DNA from: Saprospiraceae bacterium UBA7328
GTDB taxonomy: Bacteria > Bacteroidota > Bacteroidia > Chitinophagales > Saprospiraceae
Assembly (NCBI GenBank): GCA_002471345.1
Contig: DKPS01000015.1
Location: 1 to 34,969 of the forward strand
DNA: 34,969 nucleotides
Reading direction: 5' to 3'
The notes under the pieces were generated by a model. It was not told where the DNA came from and ran no database searches. It saw nothing but the letters and a program-made list of their open reading frames with translations. Position numbers and translations under genes: made by a program. This document shows, piece by piece, positions 26,799 through 34,336 of this stretch (positions are counted from its first letter, which is position 1; each line of letters begins with the position of its first letter).

Positions 26799-26820
26799 TG
26801 ATTCTTGCTGAAAAAACAAA

Positions 26821-28413
26821 ATGCGTATTTTAGGTTTTCAAGTAACTTTTAAACCTATGCTTGTCAAAACTTTTGCCAGTGCCGTTCAAGGTATTGATGC
26901 CAGATCCATTATAGTAGAAGTAAACACTGGAGGCACAGTTGCTGCCAGTCAAAGCTTTTACAATCTTGTGGGACTCCCTGACAAGGCAGTTCAGGAGGGG
27001 TTTCAACGGATTGAAGCTGCATTCAGCAATACTGGATATAAAATGATGCGAGTCAAGACTGTGGTCAATATGGCCCCAGCCGATATTAAAAAAGCAGGTT
27101 CATCATATGATCTACCTATAGCCATCGGAATTTTAGCCGCTACGAATCAGATAAAATCTGATCTTTTGGGTGATTACGTGATGATGGGAGAGTTAGCACT
27201 TGATGGAAAATTAAGGCCAATCAAAGGGTCTTTACCTATAGCTATTCAAGCAAGAAAGGATGGATATAAAGGCATCTTAGTCCCCAAAGAGAATGCCAAC
27301 GAAGCCGCAATAGTTGACAAATTGGAAGTTTATGGTATAGAATCCATAGTAGAAGCGGCGGAGTTTATTGGAGGAGAGAGAGAACTCAAAAAGACTACCA
27401 TCGATACCAGAGAACTTTTTAATGAAGAAGTGAATTACTTCTCTGTTGACTTTAATGAGGTAAAGGGCCAAGAAAATATTAAAAGATCCTTAGAAATTGC
27501 CGCTGCAGGTGGACATAATGCCATACTCATAGGACCTCCTGGAGCAGGAAAGACAATGTTAGCCAAAAGACTTCCAGGCATTTTACCTCCTTTGTCACTC
27601 CATGAAGCATTAGAAGTTACCAAGATTCATTCTGTTGCAGGGCATCTTGGAGTCCATTCTTCTTTGGTTTCATCAAGGCCTTTTAGAAGCCCTCACCATA
27701 CCATAAGTGATGTCGCTTTAGTGGGTGGTGGAAGCAATCCTAATCCAGGAGAAATATCATTAGCTCATAATGGAGTTCTATTCTTAGATGAATTGCCAGA
27801 ATTTAAAAGAACAGTCCTAGAAGTGATGCGTCAACCCATGGAGGAACGTACAGTGACTATATCTAGAGCAAGAATTTCTGTTGACTTCCCTGCATCATTT
27901 ATGCTGCTCGCCTCTATGAACCCTTGTCCATGTGGGTATTTTAATCATCCAACTAAAGAGTGCGTCTGTGGCCCGGCAGTTGTAAAAAGATATTTGAATA
28001 AAATATCGGGCCCTCTCCTAGATCGAATAGATCTTCATGTAGAAGTCACACCTGTAAGTTATGACGAGATTTCAGAAAGAAACGTTGAGGCAGAGTCTAG
28101 CAAAGAAATAAGAGAAAGAGTAATAGCGGCTAGAAAAATTCAAGAAACTCGATTTAAAGATGTAGTTGGAGTCTATTGCAATGCCCAGATGCCCTCTAAA
28201 TTAGTCAAAGAAGTTTGCAATCTTAATAGTGCATGTCTTGCCCTCCTTAAGAAGGCCATGGAGCGTCTTCAACTCTCTGCTAGAGCATATGATCGAATAT
28301 TAAAAGTAGCCAGAACTGCTGCTGATCTAGCAGGAAGTGAGAATATCAGTGTAGAACATTTGGCAGAGGCGATCCAGTTTAGGAGTTTGGATCGAGACAA
28401 TTGGGGAGGTTAA
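26821..28413 (+). CDS. YifB/ComM family Mg-chelatase-like AAA+ ATPase
   Basis: A 530-residue protein, close to the usual 500-510. The N-terminal Lon-like fold domain contains VEVNTGGTVAASQSFYNLVG and DLPIAIGILAA. The AAA+ core has the Walker A motif IGPPGAGKTMLAKRLPGILP, Walker B GVLFLDELPEF, and PCPCGYFNHPTKECVC with a zinc-like cysteine cluster, ending in the C-terminal lid LSARAYDRILKVARTAADL. ComM in naturally transformable bacteria is a helicase that drives branch migration of incoming DNA. YifB in other species is less well understood. There are no other competence genes in the window. Confidence 0.92.
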   Translation: MRILGFQVTFKPMLVKTFASAVQGIDARSIIVEVNTGGTVAASQSFYNLVGLPDKAVQEGFQRIEAAFSNTGYKMMRVKTVVNMAPADIKKAGSSYDLPIAIGILAATNQIKSDLLGDYVMMGELALDGKLRPIKGSLPIAIQARKDGYKGILVPKENANEAAIVDKLEVYGIESIVEAAEFIGGERELKKTTIDTRELFNEEVNYFSVDFNEVKGQENIKRSLEIAAAGGHNAILIGPPGAGKTMLAKRLPGILPPLSLHEALEVTKIHSVAGHLGVHSSLVSSRPFRSPHHTISDVALVGGGSNPNPGEISLAHNGVLFLDELPEFKRTVLEVMRQPMEERTVTISRARISVDFPASFMLLASMNPCPCGYFNHPTKECVCGPAVVKRYLNKISGPLLDRIDLHVEVTPVSYDEISERNVEAESSKEIRERVIAARKIQETRFKDVVGVYCNAQMPSKLVKEVCNLNSACLALLKKAMERLQLSARAYDRILKVARTAADLAGSENISVEHLAEAIQFRSLDRDNWGG

Positions 28414-28420
28414 GGAAGAA

Positions 28421-28624
28421 TTACCATCCTCTTTTCTTCTTCCATTCATCTCTCTGAGAGACCATCTTAATTACTTTGAGGGCTTCCATTAAATTTTCTT
28501 CAGCTTCTTCTTCAGAGGGCCCGTCAGCATAAATGCCATCTATCTCTGGAATGTATGCTCTATAGATTCCTTCAGAAACCTGAGTGATTACTGCCGTTAA
28601 ATTGTTTTCATCAAAAAGCTTCAT
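28421..28624 (-). CDS. Orphan HicB-like (antitoxin-type) small protein
   Basis: From ATG 28624 the product is 67 residues: a beta strand TAVITQVSEGIYRAYIPEID, then GIYADGPSEEEAEENLMEAL and a basic tail. This is the single-domain HicB-like/UPF0150 pattern (a partial RNase-H-like fold without a DNA-binding tail). HicB normally neutralises the HicA toxin, but no HicA-sized reading frame lies on either side. It may be a solo regulatory or nucleotide-related protein. The frame stays open to a TTG at 28696, but that codon overlaps the putative -7 box, so I prefer the ATG, which is preceded by GAAGAGAGC. Confidence 0.7.
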   Translation of the reverse strand: MKLFDENNLTAVITQVSEGIYRAYIPEIDGIYADGPSEEEAEENLMEALKVIKMVSQRDEWKKKRGW

Positions 28625-28693
28625 GCTCTCTTCACTGATCCTTAAAAATGCTATTCTATTTACTCCTTCCACCTCATATGTCCGAAAAAGGCG

Positions 28694-28701
28694 CAAATAT
28701 A
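28694..28701 (-). promoter_or_regulatory. Candidate -7 element for the HicB-like gene
   Basis: TATATTTG on the minus strand, followed by CGCC, matches TAnnTTTG. It lies just past the M24 peptidase stop codon. No TTG is found at 18-21 bases upstream; the only nearby one leaves a 13-base spacer. Confidence 0.35.
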
Positions 28702-28713
28702 GGCTATCTTAAC

Positions 28714-30081
28714 TCAATGTGATACACTTTGATGCTTTCCAGGAATCGTCATAATTTCTTTTTGTCTGCCGTCCAAAAAGTAGAATCGATTGCCATCATA
28801 TACACCATCTTCTTCGAGCATAATTCTCACTATTTTTCCATTCCATTCTGGGACTTCAGTCGCAGCAAATAGCTCTATTGAATAGGCTGTATTTTCATAA
28901 AGAGGATAGTCTCCTGCACCTTTTACACCTTTTTGTTTGTCCCACATTCCTATGGTAGGGCCCGCAGCATGTCCATGAAATCCAATGGGATGAGTATAAA
29001 TTGATACATTAAGCCCTTCTCCTTTTGCTATATCAAGAGATCTTTTCAAAATTTCATTACCTGATCTACCTTTTGTAAAATTTGAGGTCAAAATATCTTG
29101 AAGGCGATTTCCATTCGCAAAAGCTTTTTTGAGACCTAATGGGACATCTGTTTCTCCAGGTTTCAATACATAAAACATTTGCTGTTGGTCTGTATTGAGT
29201 CTCAAATACGTAATCCCAAAATCGACATGTACTAAATCCCCAAATTGGATTATATCCTTTTCTGGTCTTTTGGAGAAAGATCTTAAAAATTCATTATTCC
29301 CCATATCCGACCTTTGCACAGACACTGAAGGGTGAAACCAAGTTTTCAATCCTAAATCTGCCACCCTTTGGCGTAAAGCCCAAACTACGTCATCAGTAGT
29401 TGTGATTCCTGGATGTATAATCTCTTCAGAAAGTGTCTCTCTTAGGATAACATGAGCCATTCTACAAATCATTGGATATATCTGTAGTTCCCGTTCAGAT
29501 CTGGTTTCTAACCACGCAATTGCTAAGTCCTCAGCACTTACAATCTTAGATTTATAAGATTCAGGAAGTAGTCTCATGAATTCTTCATGCTCTGTGTGAA
29601 CCAAACCATCTGCCAGTCCGAAAAATTCAGAAGTATTTAGGCCAATCTTTTGTGGATTCTTTTCTTTGATGAGTTCAACAAGTGCTTCCCATTGATCTGG
29701 ATATACATCAATATTCCATTCTCCTTTGAGAAGCCTTCCTACGCTATATCTAGCCATAGCTATTTTTTGAAGCTCCTCCCCGTCATGATAAAAAACCATA
29801 ATTGTACGCCTCCTCGCAGAAAGCCAAGTACTTGGGAGCATGGTTTTCATCACAGGGTCTTCATTATATTCTCTCGAAATAATAATCCACATATCTATTC
29901 CTGTACGTTTCATCAGACTTGGTAAAAGATGATCCATTCTATCTTCAAGGATATCGTCCGTAATCCGTGATTGTTCTCTTTCTGTTAAAATCTGTGGAAG
30001 CAAACTGTTTTGAGAGAACAGTTGGTGTAATGAAAAAAGTAAAAAAATAATAACTAGTTGAATCGTTTTCATGTTTTTCAA
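28714..30081 (-). CDS. Secreted M24 family metallopeptidase (Xaa-Pro aminopeptidase-like)
   Basis: A 455-residue protein. Residues 1-24 form a signal peptide (IIFLLFSLHQLFSQ). A creatinase-like N-terminal domain follows (about 40-190) and then the pita-bread catalytic domain. The five metal ligands expected for M24 are visible: Asp287 in HVDFG, Asp298 in NTDQQ, His364 in THPIGFHGH with a second His seven residues later, Glu403 in YSIELFAA, and a Glu in IMLEEDGV (423/424). The enzyme would trim proline-containing or similar N-termini in the periplasm. Most family members are cytoplasmic, so export is notable but known in Bacteroidota. Substrate specificity is inferred. Confidence 0.86.
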   Translation of the reverse strand: MKNMKTIQLVIIFLLFSLHQLFSQNSLLPQILTEREQSRITDDILEDRMDHLLPSLMKRTGIDMWIIISREYNEDPVMKTMLPSTWLSARRRTIMVFYHDGEELQKIAMARYSVGRLLKGEWNIDVYPDQWEALVELIKEKNPQKIGLNTSEFFGLADGLVHTEHEEFMRLLPESYKSKIVSAEDLAIAWLETRSERELQIYPMICRMAHVILRETLSEEIIHPGITTTDDVVWALRQRVADLGLKTWFHPSVSVQRSDMGNNEFLRSFSKRPEKDIIQFGDLVHVDFGITYLRLNTDQQQMFYVLKPGETDVPLGLKKAFANGNRLQDILTSNFTKGRSGNEILKRSLDIAKGEGLNVSIYTHPIGFHGHAAGPTIGMWDKQKGVKGAGDYPLYENTAYSIELFAATEVPEWNGKIVRIMLEEDGVYDGNRFYFLDGRQKEIMTIPGKHQSVSH

Positions 30082-30394
30082 AAATGTGTGCTGCCAATAT
30101 AGACAAATTAGTATATAGAAAAATCCAACTCAAATGAGAAAATAAGTCTTTGACAACTCCAAATTTTGAGCTACACCATTAGTAAAAGAAAAGATGCGAG
30201 ATATTCAGAAAAATTATACTTTCGCGAGGCTTTTTAATAACCAATCTTAATAAGTCCTTGATAATATGAGAATTGTATAATTCAATATCAATGATTACCT
30301 TTAAAAAGGACGCTAATTGTAGAATAACTGAAATAGGACCCACACAATAAAAACAATCAGCAAAATATCTGAAAATTAAACTTTGTAATTAAGG
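30082..30394. other. 313-base intergenic region between M24 peptidase and recQ
   Basis: No plausible gene is present between these divergent genes. On the plus strand TATACTTTCGCG (30215-30226) resembles a degenerate -7 element. Downstream lies a nested inverted repeat: GTCC (30254-30257) with GGAC (30308-30311), TTGATA (30258-30263) with TATCAA (30286-30291), and GAATT (30270-30274) with AATTC (30279-30283). It would fall in a recQ leader if transcription starts near 30235. The region is very AT-rich, so part of this may be chance. Confidence 0.45.
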
Positions 30395-32596
30395 ATGCAA
30401 GCTTCATCAGCAGAAATTCATTCTGCGCTCAACAACTACTTTGGATTTGATTCTTTTAAGGATAGACAAGAAGAAATAGTACAAAGTGTACTATCTGGAA
30501 AGGACACGATGGTTATTATGCCTACAGGAGGAGGAAAATCATTGTGCTATCAACTTCCGGCCATTATGCAAGATGGTACAGCAATAATAATCTCTCCTCT
30601 TATTGCTTTAATGAAGAATCAAGTGGATTCGATAAGAGGTTATTCTCAAAACGATGACATAGCCCATTTTCTCAATTCCTCTCTGAATAAATCTCAAATT
30701 ACTAAAGTGAAGGAGGATATAACTTCAGGAGTTACAAAACTCCTTTTTGTTGCTCCGGAATCATTAGTAAAAGATGAGAACATCGCTTTTTTTAAATCGG
30801 TAAATATTTCTTTTGTGGCCATTGATGAAGCGCATTGTATCTCCGAATGGGGTCACGACTTCAGGCCAGAATATCGAAAAATTAGGGCAATGGTAAATGC
30901 CATTGGTGAAAACACCCCATTAATTGCACTTACCGCAACCGCTACCCCAAAAGTACGGGCTGATATAGTTAAGACTCTTCACATGGATGACGTGAACATT
31001 TTCATATCATCATTTAACAGGGCCAATCTTTATTACGAGGTAAGACCAAAAATCACAAAAGACCAGACAGTCAAAGAAATAGTTCAGATTATAAAGGGTC
31101 ATAGTTCTCCATCAGGTATTATCTATGTCCAAGCTCGAAAAACGACCGAAGCTATAGCTGAGGTACTTAGCATCAATGGCATCAATGCAGCACCATACCA
31201 TGCAGGACTCGATGCTAAAACTAGATCCAATGTTCAAGATGATTTTTTATCAGAAAAAGTAGATGTTATAGTTGCTACTATAGCATTTGGTATGGGAATA
31301 GATAAACCAGATGTCAGATTTGTAATTCATTATGATATTCCAAAGAGTATTGAAAATTACTATCAAGAGACGGGAAGGGCCGGGAGAGATGGCCTACTTG
31401 GAAAATGTTTTGCCTTTTACGCTCACAAGGACATTCTCAAACTTGAAAAATTTTTAAAAGACAAGCCTGTTTCTGAGCGCGAGATGAGTGTACAGCTCAT
31501 GGAGGAGGTCATAGCCTACTGTGAAATTGCAGAATGTAGGAGACAATTCTTGCTCCATTATTTTGGAGAAGATGAAGGTGCATGTGATAATAAACTCTGT
31601 GACAACTGTGCCAATCCAAAAGAAAAGAAAAATGCAAGTGCAGATCTAAAAAAAGTTATTGACACCATACTTGCCTTAAAAGAGAATTATGGTATAAAAT
31701 TCTTAGTTGATTTTATCAAAGGAGTTAAAACCCAGGAGATCAAGACTTTTAAATATGATAGTCATAAGCTCTTTGCGTTTGGTGCCACCGAGGAACCAAT
31801 TTATTGGCATTCTGTTATTAGACAAGCTGTACTCAACAATTATTTGAAAAAGGATATTGAGCAATATGGGCTCATTAAAGTGACAGAAAAAGGTCATGCT
31901 TTTATAAAATCCCCTTCTGGATTTTTAATGAGTCTCAATCATGATTATTCTGATGCGGCTAATGCAAATGTAATGACTTCGACCGGAGCTCAAGGGGCAG
32001 CATTAGACGATGATTTATTTCACATTTTAAAAGATCTCTGTAAGCAAGAGGCTGCTAAGTTTAAAGTTAAATATTATTCCATATTCATGGACCCTGCACT
32101 ACAGGAAATGGCTACATATTATCCTACTACCGAAGAAGAAATGTTAAGAATACCTGCCATTAATAAAGCAAAAGTAGCAAAGTATGGAGCTCCCTTTTTA
32201 GAAACAATAAAGAGATATATTGAAGAAAACGAAATTGATAAACAAGAATTTGTTGTCATCAAACAGGTTGCTGATAAGTCCAAAAACAAAATTGCTGTCA
32301 TTCAAGGGATCGATCGAAAATTACCCCTTGAAGATATTGCTAAATCAGCTAAACTAAGTGTGACGGATTTATTAGTAGAAATGAATATGATGGTAACTTC
32401 AGGTACTAAGTTAAATATCAATTACTATCTGGAAGAAGCTATGGATGAAGACATTCTGGACGAAATTACTGAGTACTTCGAGGATGCTGAGACAGAGTCA
32501 ATAGAAGAAGCAGTAACTGAACTCACAGAGGAGGACATCACTCGTGAAGAAATCATGATGGTCCGTATTAAATACCTATCAGAAGTTGCTCTCTGA
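30395..32596 (+). CDS. recQ: ATP-dependent DNA helicase RecQ
   Basis: A 733-residue superfamily 2 helicase. It shows the Q-motif region FGFDSFKDRQEEIV, the Walker A IMPTGGGKSLCYQLP (Lys48), and motif II with the aromatic loop AIDEAHCISEWGHDFRPEYR. Motif III is LTATATPKV, and motif VI lies in YQETGRAGRDGL. A zinc site follows in CEIAECRRQF and ACDNKLCDNC, then the winged-helix RQC region and an HRDC domain (about 530-610). A further roughly 120 residues contain a helix-turn-helix-like region. This longer form is usual in Bacteroidota, compared with 609 residues in E. coli. RecQ unwinds recombination and stalled-fork intermediates. The aroQ gene follows after 2 bases. Confidence 0.94.
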   Translation: MQASSAEIHSALNNYFGFDSFKDRQEEIVQSVLSGKDTMVIMPTGGGKSLCYQLPAIMQDGTAIIISPLIALMKNQVDSIRGYSQNDDIAHFLNSSLNKSQITKVKEDITSGVTKLLFVAPESLVKDENIAFFKSVNISFVAIDEAHCISEWGHDFRPEYRKIRAMVNAIGENTPLIALTATATPKVRADIVKTLHMDDVNIFISSFNRANLYYEVRPKITKDQTVKEIVQIIKGHSSPSGIIYVQARKTTEAIAEVLSINGINAAPYHAGLDAKTRSNVQDDFLSEKVDVIVATIAFGMGIDKPDVRFVIHYDIPKSIENYYQETGRAGRDGLLGKCFAFYAHKDILKLEKFLKDKPVSEREMSVQLMEEVIAYCEIAECRRQFLLHYFGEDEGACDNKLCDNCANPKEKKNASADLKKVIDTILALKENYGIKFLVDFIKGVKTQEIKTFKYDSHKLFAFGATEEPIYWHSVIRQAVLNNYLKKDIEQYGLIKVTEKGHAFIKSPSGFLMSLNHDYSDAANANVMTSTGAQGAALDDDLFHILKDLCKQEAAKFKVKYYSIFMDPALQEMATYYPTTEEEMLRIPAINKAKVAKYGAPFLETIKRYIEENEIDKQEFVVIKQVADKSKNKIAVIQGIDRKLPLEDIAKSAKLSVTDLLVEMNMMVTSGTKLNINYYLEEAMDEDILDEITEYFEDAETESIEEAVTELTEEDITREEIMMVRIKYLSEVAL

Positions 32597-32598
32597 TA

Positions 32599-33018
32599 AT
32601 GAGGAAAAAAGTATCTATTATAAACGGGCCTAACCTTAATCTTTTAGGCCGAAGAGAACCAGAAATATATGGCTCTCAATCTTTTGAAGATTATTTCACT
32701 TTACTGCAAGAAAAATACACGGCAATTGATCTTTATTATTTTCAGACCAACCATGAGGGCGACATCATAGATAAACTTCATGAGGTTGGATTTGATTATG
32801 ATGGAATAATACTAAATGCTGGAGGGTATACACATACTTCTATTGCTATCGCCGATGCAATCAAAGGAATAGAAACTATTGTAGTGGAGGTTCATATTTC
32901 TAATATTTACGAAAGGGAAAAATATAGACATCACTCTTTTATCAAAGAAGTATCCGTAAAATCTATAATAGGGAAAGGGCTTGCAGGTTATGACGAAGCA
33001 TTAGAACATTTTATTTGA
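32599..33018 (+). CDS. aroQ: Type II 3-dehydroquinate dehydratase AroQ
   Basis: A 139-residue enzyme of typical type II length. It starts with INGPNLNLLGRREPEIYG, which holds the flexible-loop Arg19 and catalytic Tyr24. It continues with FQTNHEGDIIDKLHE, the substrate loop LNAGGYTHTSIAIADAI, and VEVHISNIYEREKYRHHSF with catalytic His99. It dehydrates 3-dehydroquinate in the shikimate pathway as a dodecamer in the cytoplasm. It begins 2 bases after recQ, so it is co-transcribed despite the unrelated role. Its TGA stop abuts the stop of the convergent gene. Confidence 0.95.
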   Translation: MRKKVSIINGPNLNLLGRREPEIYGSQSFEDYFTLLQEKYTAIDLYYFQTNHEGDIIDKLHEVGFDYDGIILNAGGYTHTSIAIADAIKGIETIVVEVHISNIYEREKYRHHSFIKEVSVKSIIGKGLAGYDEALEHFI

Positions 33019-33540
33019 TCATTGCCCTTCTACAGAGAATCTCAAATCAATCAGTCTAAATCGATGAGTCTTATTATTAGTATACACCTTATTTCCACTT
33101 ACTTTTTGAATTAAGAACCCTGTACCTATTGCAGTTGCTCCAATAATTAAGTTTTGGGCACTCAAGTTGTTCTCATCCCCTACATTGGTTAATTCTGCCA
33201 ATGCACCCAAACTTAACCATGATACACCAAAGGCTTCCAAGGCATAACCAATAGCCTGCCCTCCAAAATTTATAATTTTTATTTTCTCAATCTCATTTAA
33301 TGGCATGAAGGTGTGATCGAAAATAATCGTATTTCCATCATAAATAATTTCCTTTATTCGCCCTTTCTGCCATTGGTCAGAATATTTGGATGATTTAAAA
33401 GTGATGGTGCTTCCTACTGGCAATTTTATTGATTCTGGTGAATTGATTTCTTCAATTTGAAGAAACATATCTGCTTGGGATGCCAAACATAAAGGAATGA
33501 TCAAAAAAAATAAAGAAGTTATGATTTGAACAGGTTTCAA
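33019..33540 (-). CDS. Small exported protein of unknown function
   Basis: A 173-residue protein that I do not recognise. Residues 1-21 are a signal peptide (TSLFFLIIPLCLASQ). A beta-rich segment follows, with KLPVGSTITFKSSKYSDQW, GRIKEIIYDGNTIIFD and IEKIKII, resembling a small barrel that recurs in Bacteroidota exported proteins. Then come two weakly hydrophobic stretches (about 93-112 and 130-145, LIIGATAIGTGFLI) that could enter a membrane. It lies downstream of rnpA in the same orientation, with an 84-base gap containing a 7-base inverted repeat (33565-33571 with 33598-33604). Envelope location is likely. Confidence 0.7.
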   Translation of the reverse strand: MKPVQIITSLFFLIIPLCLASQADMFLQIEEINSPESIKLPVGSTITFKSSKYSDQWQKGRIKEIIYDGNTIIFDHTFMPLNEIEKIKIINFGGQAIGYALEAFGVSWLSLGALAELTNVGDENNLSAQNLIIGATAIGTGFLIQKVSGNKVYTNNKTHRFRLIDLRFSVEGQ

Positions 33541-33624
33541 AAAAATTCAATTGTTCGACTAAACATAAGACTTACACTTTAGAGTTTGCAATAATAGGTC
33601 TTATCATTTAAAAGGTATCTAAAG

Positions 33625-34011
33625 TCAACGTTCAATATTTGAGAGATAGAGCTTGATTTTTTTAATCGCATTAATCATTGCAGAATCCATTTCATTTTGG
33701 GTGATCATACTTTTTCCGACATACAAAATCATCATCGCAGCACTAAATTCATTCCTCTCCAAATCACCAAATAATGCATTTTTTTGAATCCTGTAAGATT
33801 CTCTTACTAACCTTTTAATTCTATTTCGATCAACTGCTTTTTTGAAGTTCCTTTTAGATGCAGAAACTCCAAACAAAATAGGATATTCTCTTTTGTCTAT
33901 AACCTTGAATATGATTATAAATGGGTACGACTTTATTGATCTCCTTTCATCGAAAAGAAGTTTAATCAATTTATGTCCTTTAAGCTTTTCCTTTTTGGAA
34001 AGAGTTCTCAG
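33625..34011 (-). CDS. rnpA: Ribonuclease P protein component, with non-standard start
   Basis: RnpA binds the RNase P RNA for tRNA 5'-end maturation. The RNR signature is clear: VSASKRNFKKAVDRNRIKRL followed by VRESYR, then a FSAAMMILYVGKSM strand. The first standard start codon (TTG 33969) would give 114 residues and remove the conserved N-terminal segment. The frame stays open upstream and encodes RTLSKKEKLKGHKLIKLLF, the expected family start. The only candidate before the in-frame TGA is a CTG at 34011, giving 128 residues. I therefore extend to 34011. It lies 43 bases after the rpmH stop, the classical rpmH-rnpA order. Start choice is uncertain; the family is not. Confidence 0.85.
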   Translation of the reverse strand: MRTLSKKEKLKGHKLIKLLFDERRSIKSYPFIIIFKVIDKREYPILFGVSASKRNFKKAVDRNRIKRLVRESYRIQKNALFGDLERNEFSAAMMILYVGKSMITQNEMDSAMINAIKKIKLYLSNIER

Positions 34012-34054
34012 TAGATATGATAACTGGTGAGAGTCAAAGTTAACTCAGTCTTCT

Positions 34055-34210
34055 TTATTTCCCTCTGAATTCATCAGAAACTGTAAGTTTCTGACGACCC
34101 TTTGACCTTCTACTGGCTAAAACTGCACGACCACTCTTAGTGCTCATACGACTTCTGAAGCCATGTTTGTTTGCTCTCTTTCTATTTGATGGTTGAAAAG
34201 TCCTTTTCAT
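34055..34210 (-). CDS. rpmH: 50S ribosomal protein L34
   Basis: A 51-residue, highly basic protein: [20 protein letters not shown], then [20 protein letters not shown] and a short acidic end. The KRTFQPSxRKRxxxHGFRxRMxTxxGRxVLxxRRxKGR pattern is the L34 signature, so the call is secure despite the small size. L34 sits in the 50S subunit near the 23S rRNA core. It is followed by rnpA on the same strand, the almost universal arrangement. A good promoter lies 58 bases upstream. Confidence 0.97.
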   Translation of the reverse strand: MKRTFQPSNRKRANKHGFRSRMSTKSGRAVLASRRSKGRQKLTVSDEFRGK

Positions 34211-34267
34211 TATATCTTAGTTATGCTAAAACCTTAGTCTAATTTCTTGTTCCGTCAAAACGGGCCG

Positions 34268-34298
34268 CAAAAGTAGCCTATCTTTACTATTTAGGCAA
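34268..34298 (-). promoter_or_regulatory. Bacteroidota-type promoter for rpmH-rnpA
   Basis: On the minus strand TTG (34298-34296), a 20-base spacer and TACTTTTG (34275-34268) followed by CGG match the primary sigma consensus closely. It drives rpmH (ATG at 34210) and probably rnpA. It is one of the two best promoter matches in the window. Confidence 0.68.
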
Positions 34299-34336
34299 TC
34301 TTTTTATTGAAGTTGTTATAAATAAAGTCTAAAATA

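Noticed and set aside
28421..28696. Longer form of the HicB-like gene from TTG 28696
   Set aside because: The extra 24 residues do not resemble the family and the TTG lies in a TAnnTTTG promoter-like box; ATG 28624 gives the normal domain start.
30395..32596. RecQ-type helicase as part of a defence system
   Set aside because: Domains match ordinary RecQ with zinc, RQC and HRDC regions; the downstream gene is aroQ and no nuclease or effector partner is adjacent.
34276..34295. GCCTA/TAGGC inverted repeat between rho and rpmH as a rho terminator
   Set aside because: Five-base arms with a long loop and no T run in the right place; it lies in the spacer of the rpmH promoter.
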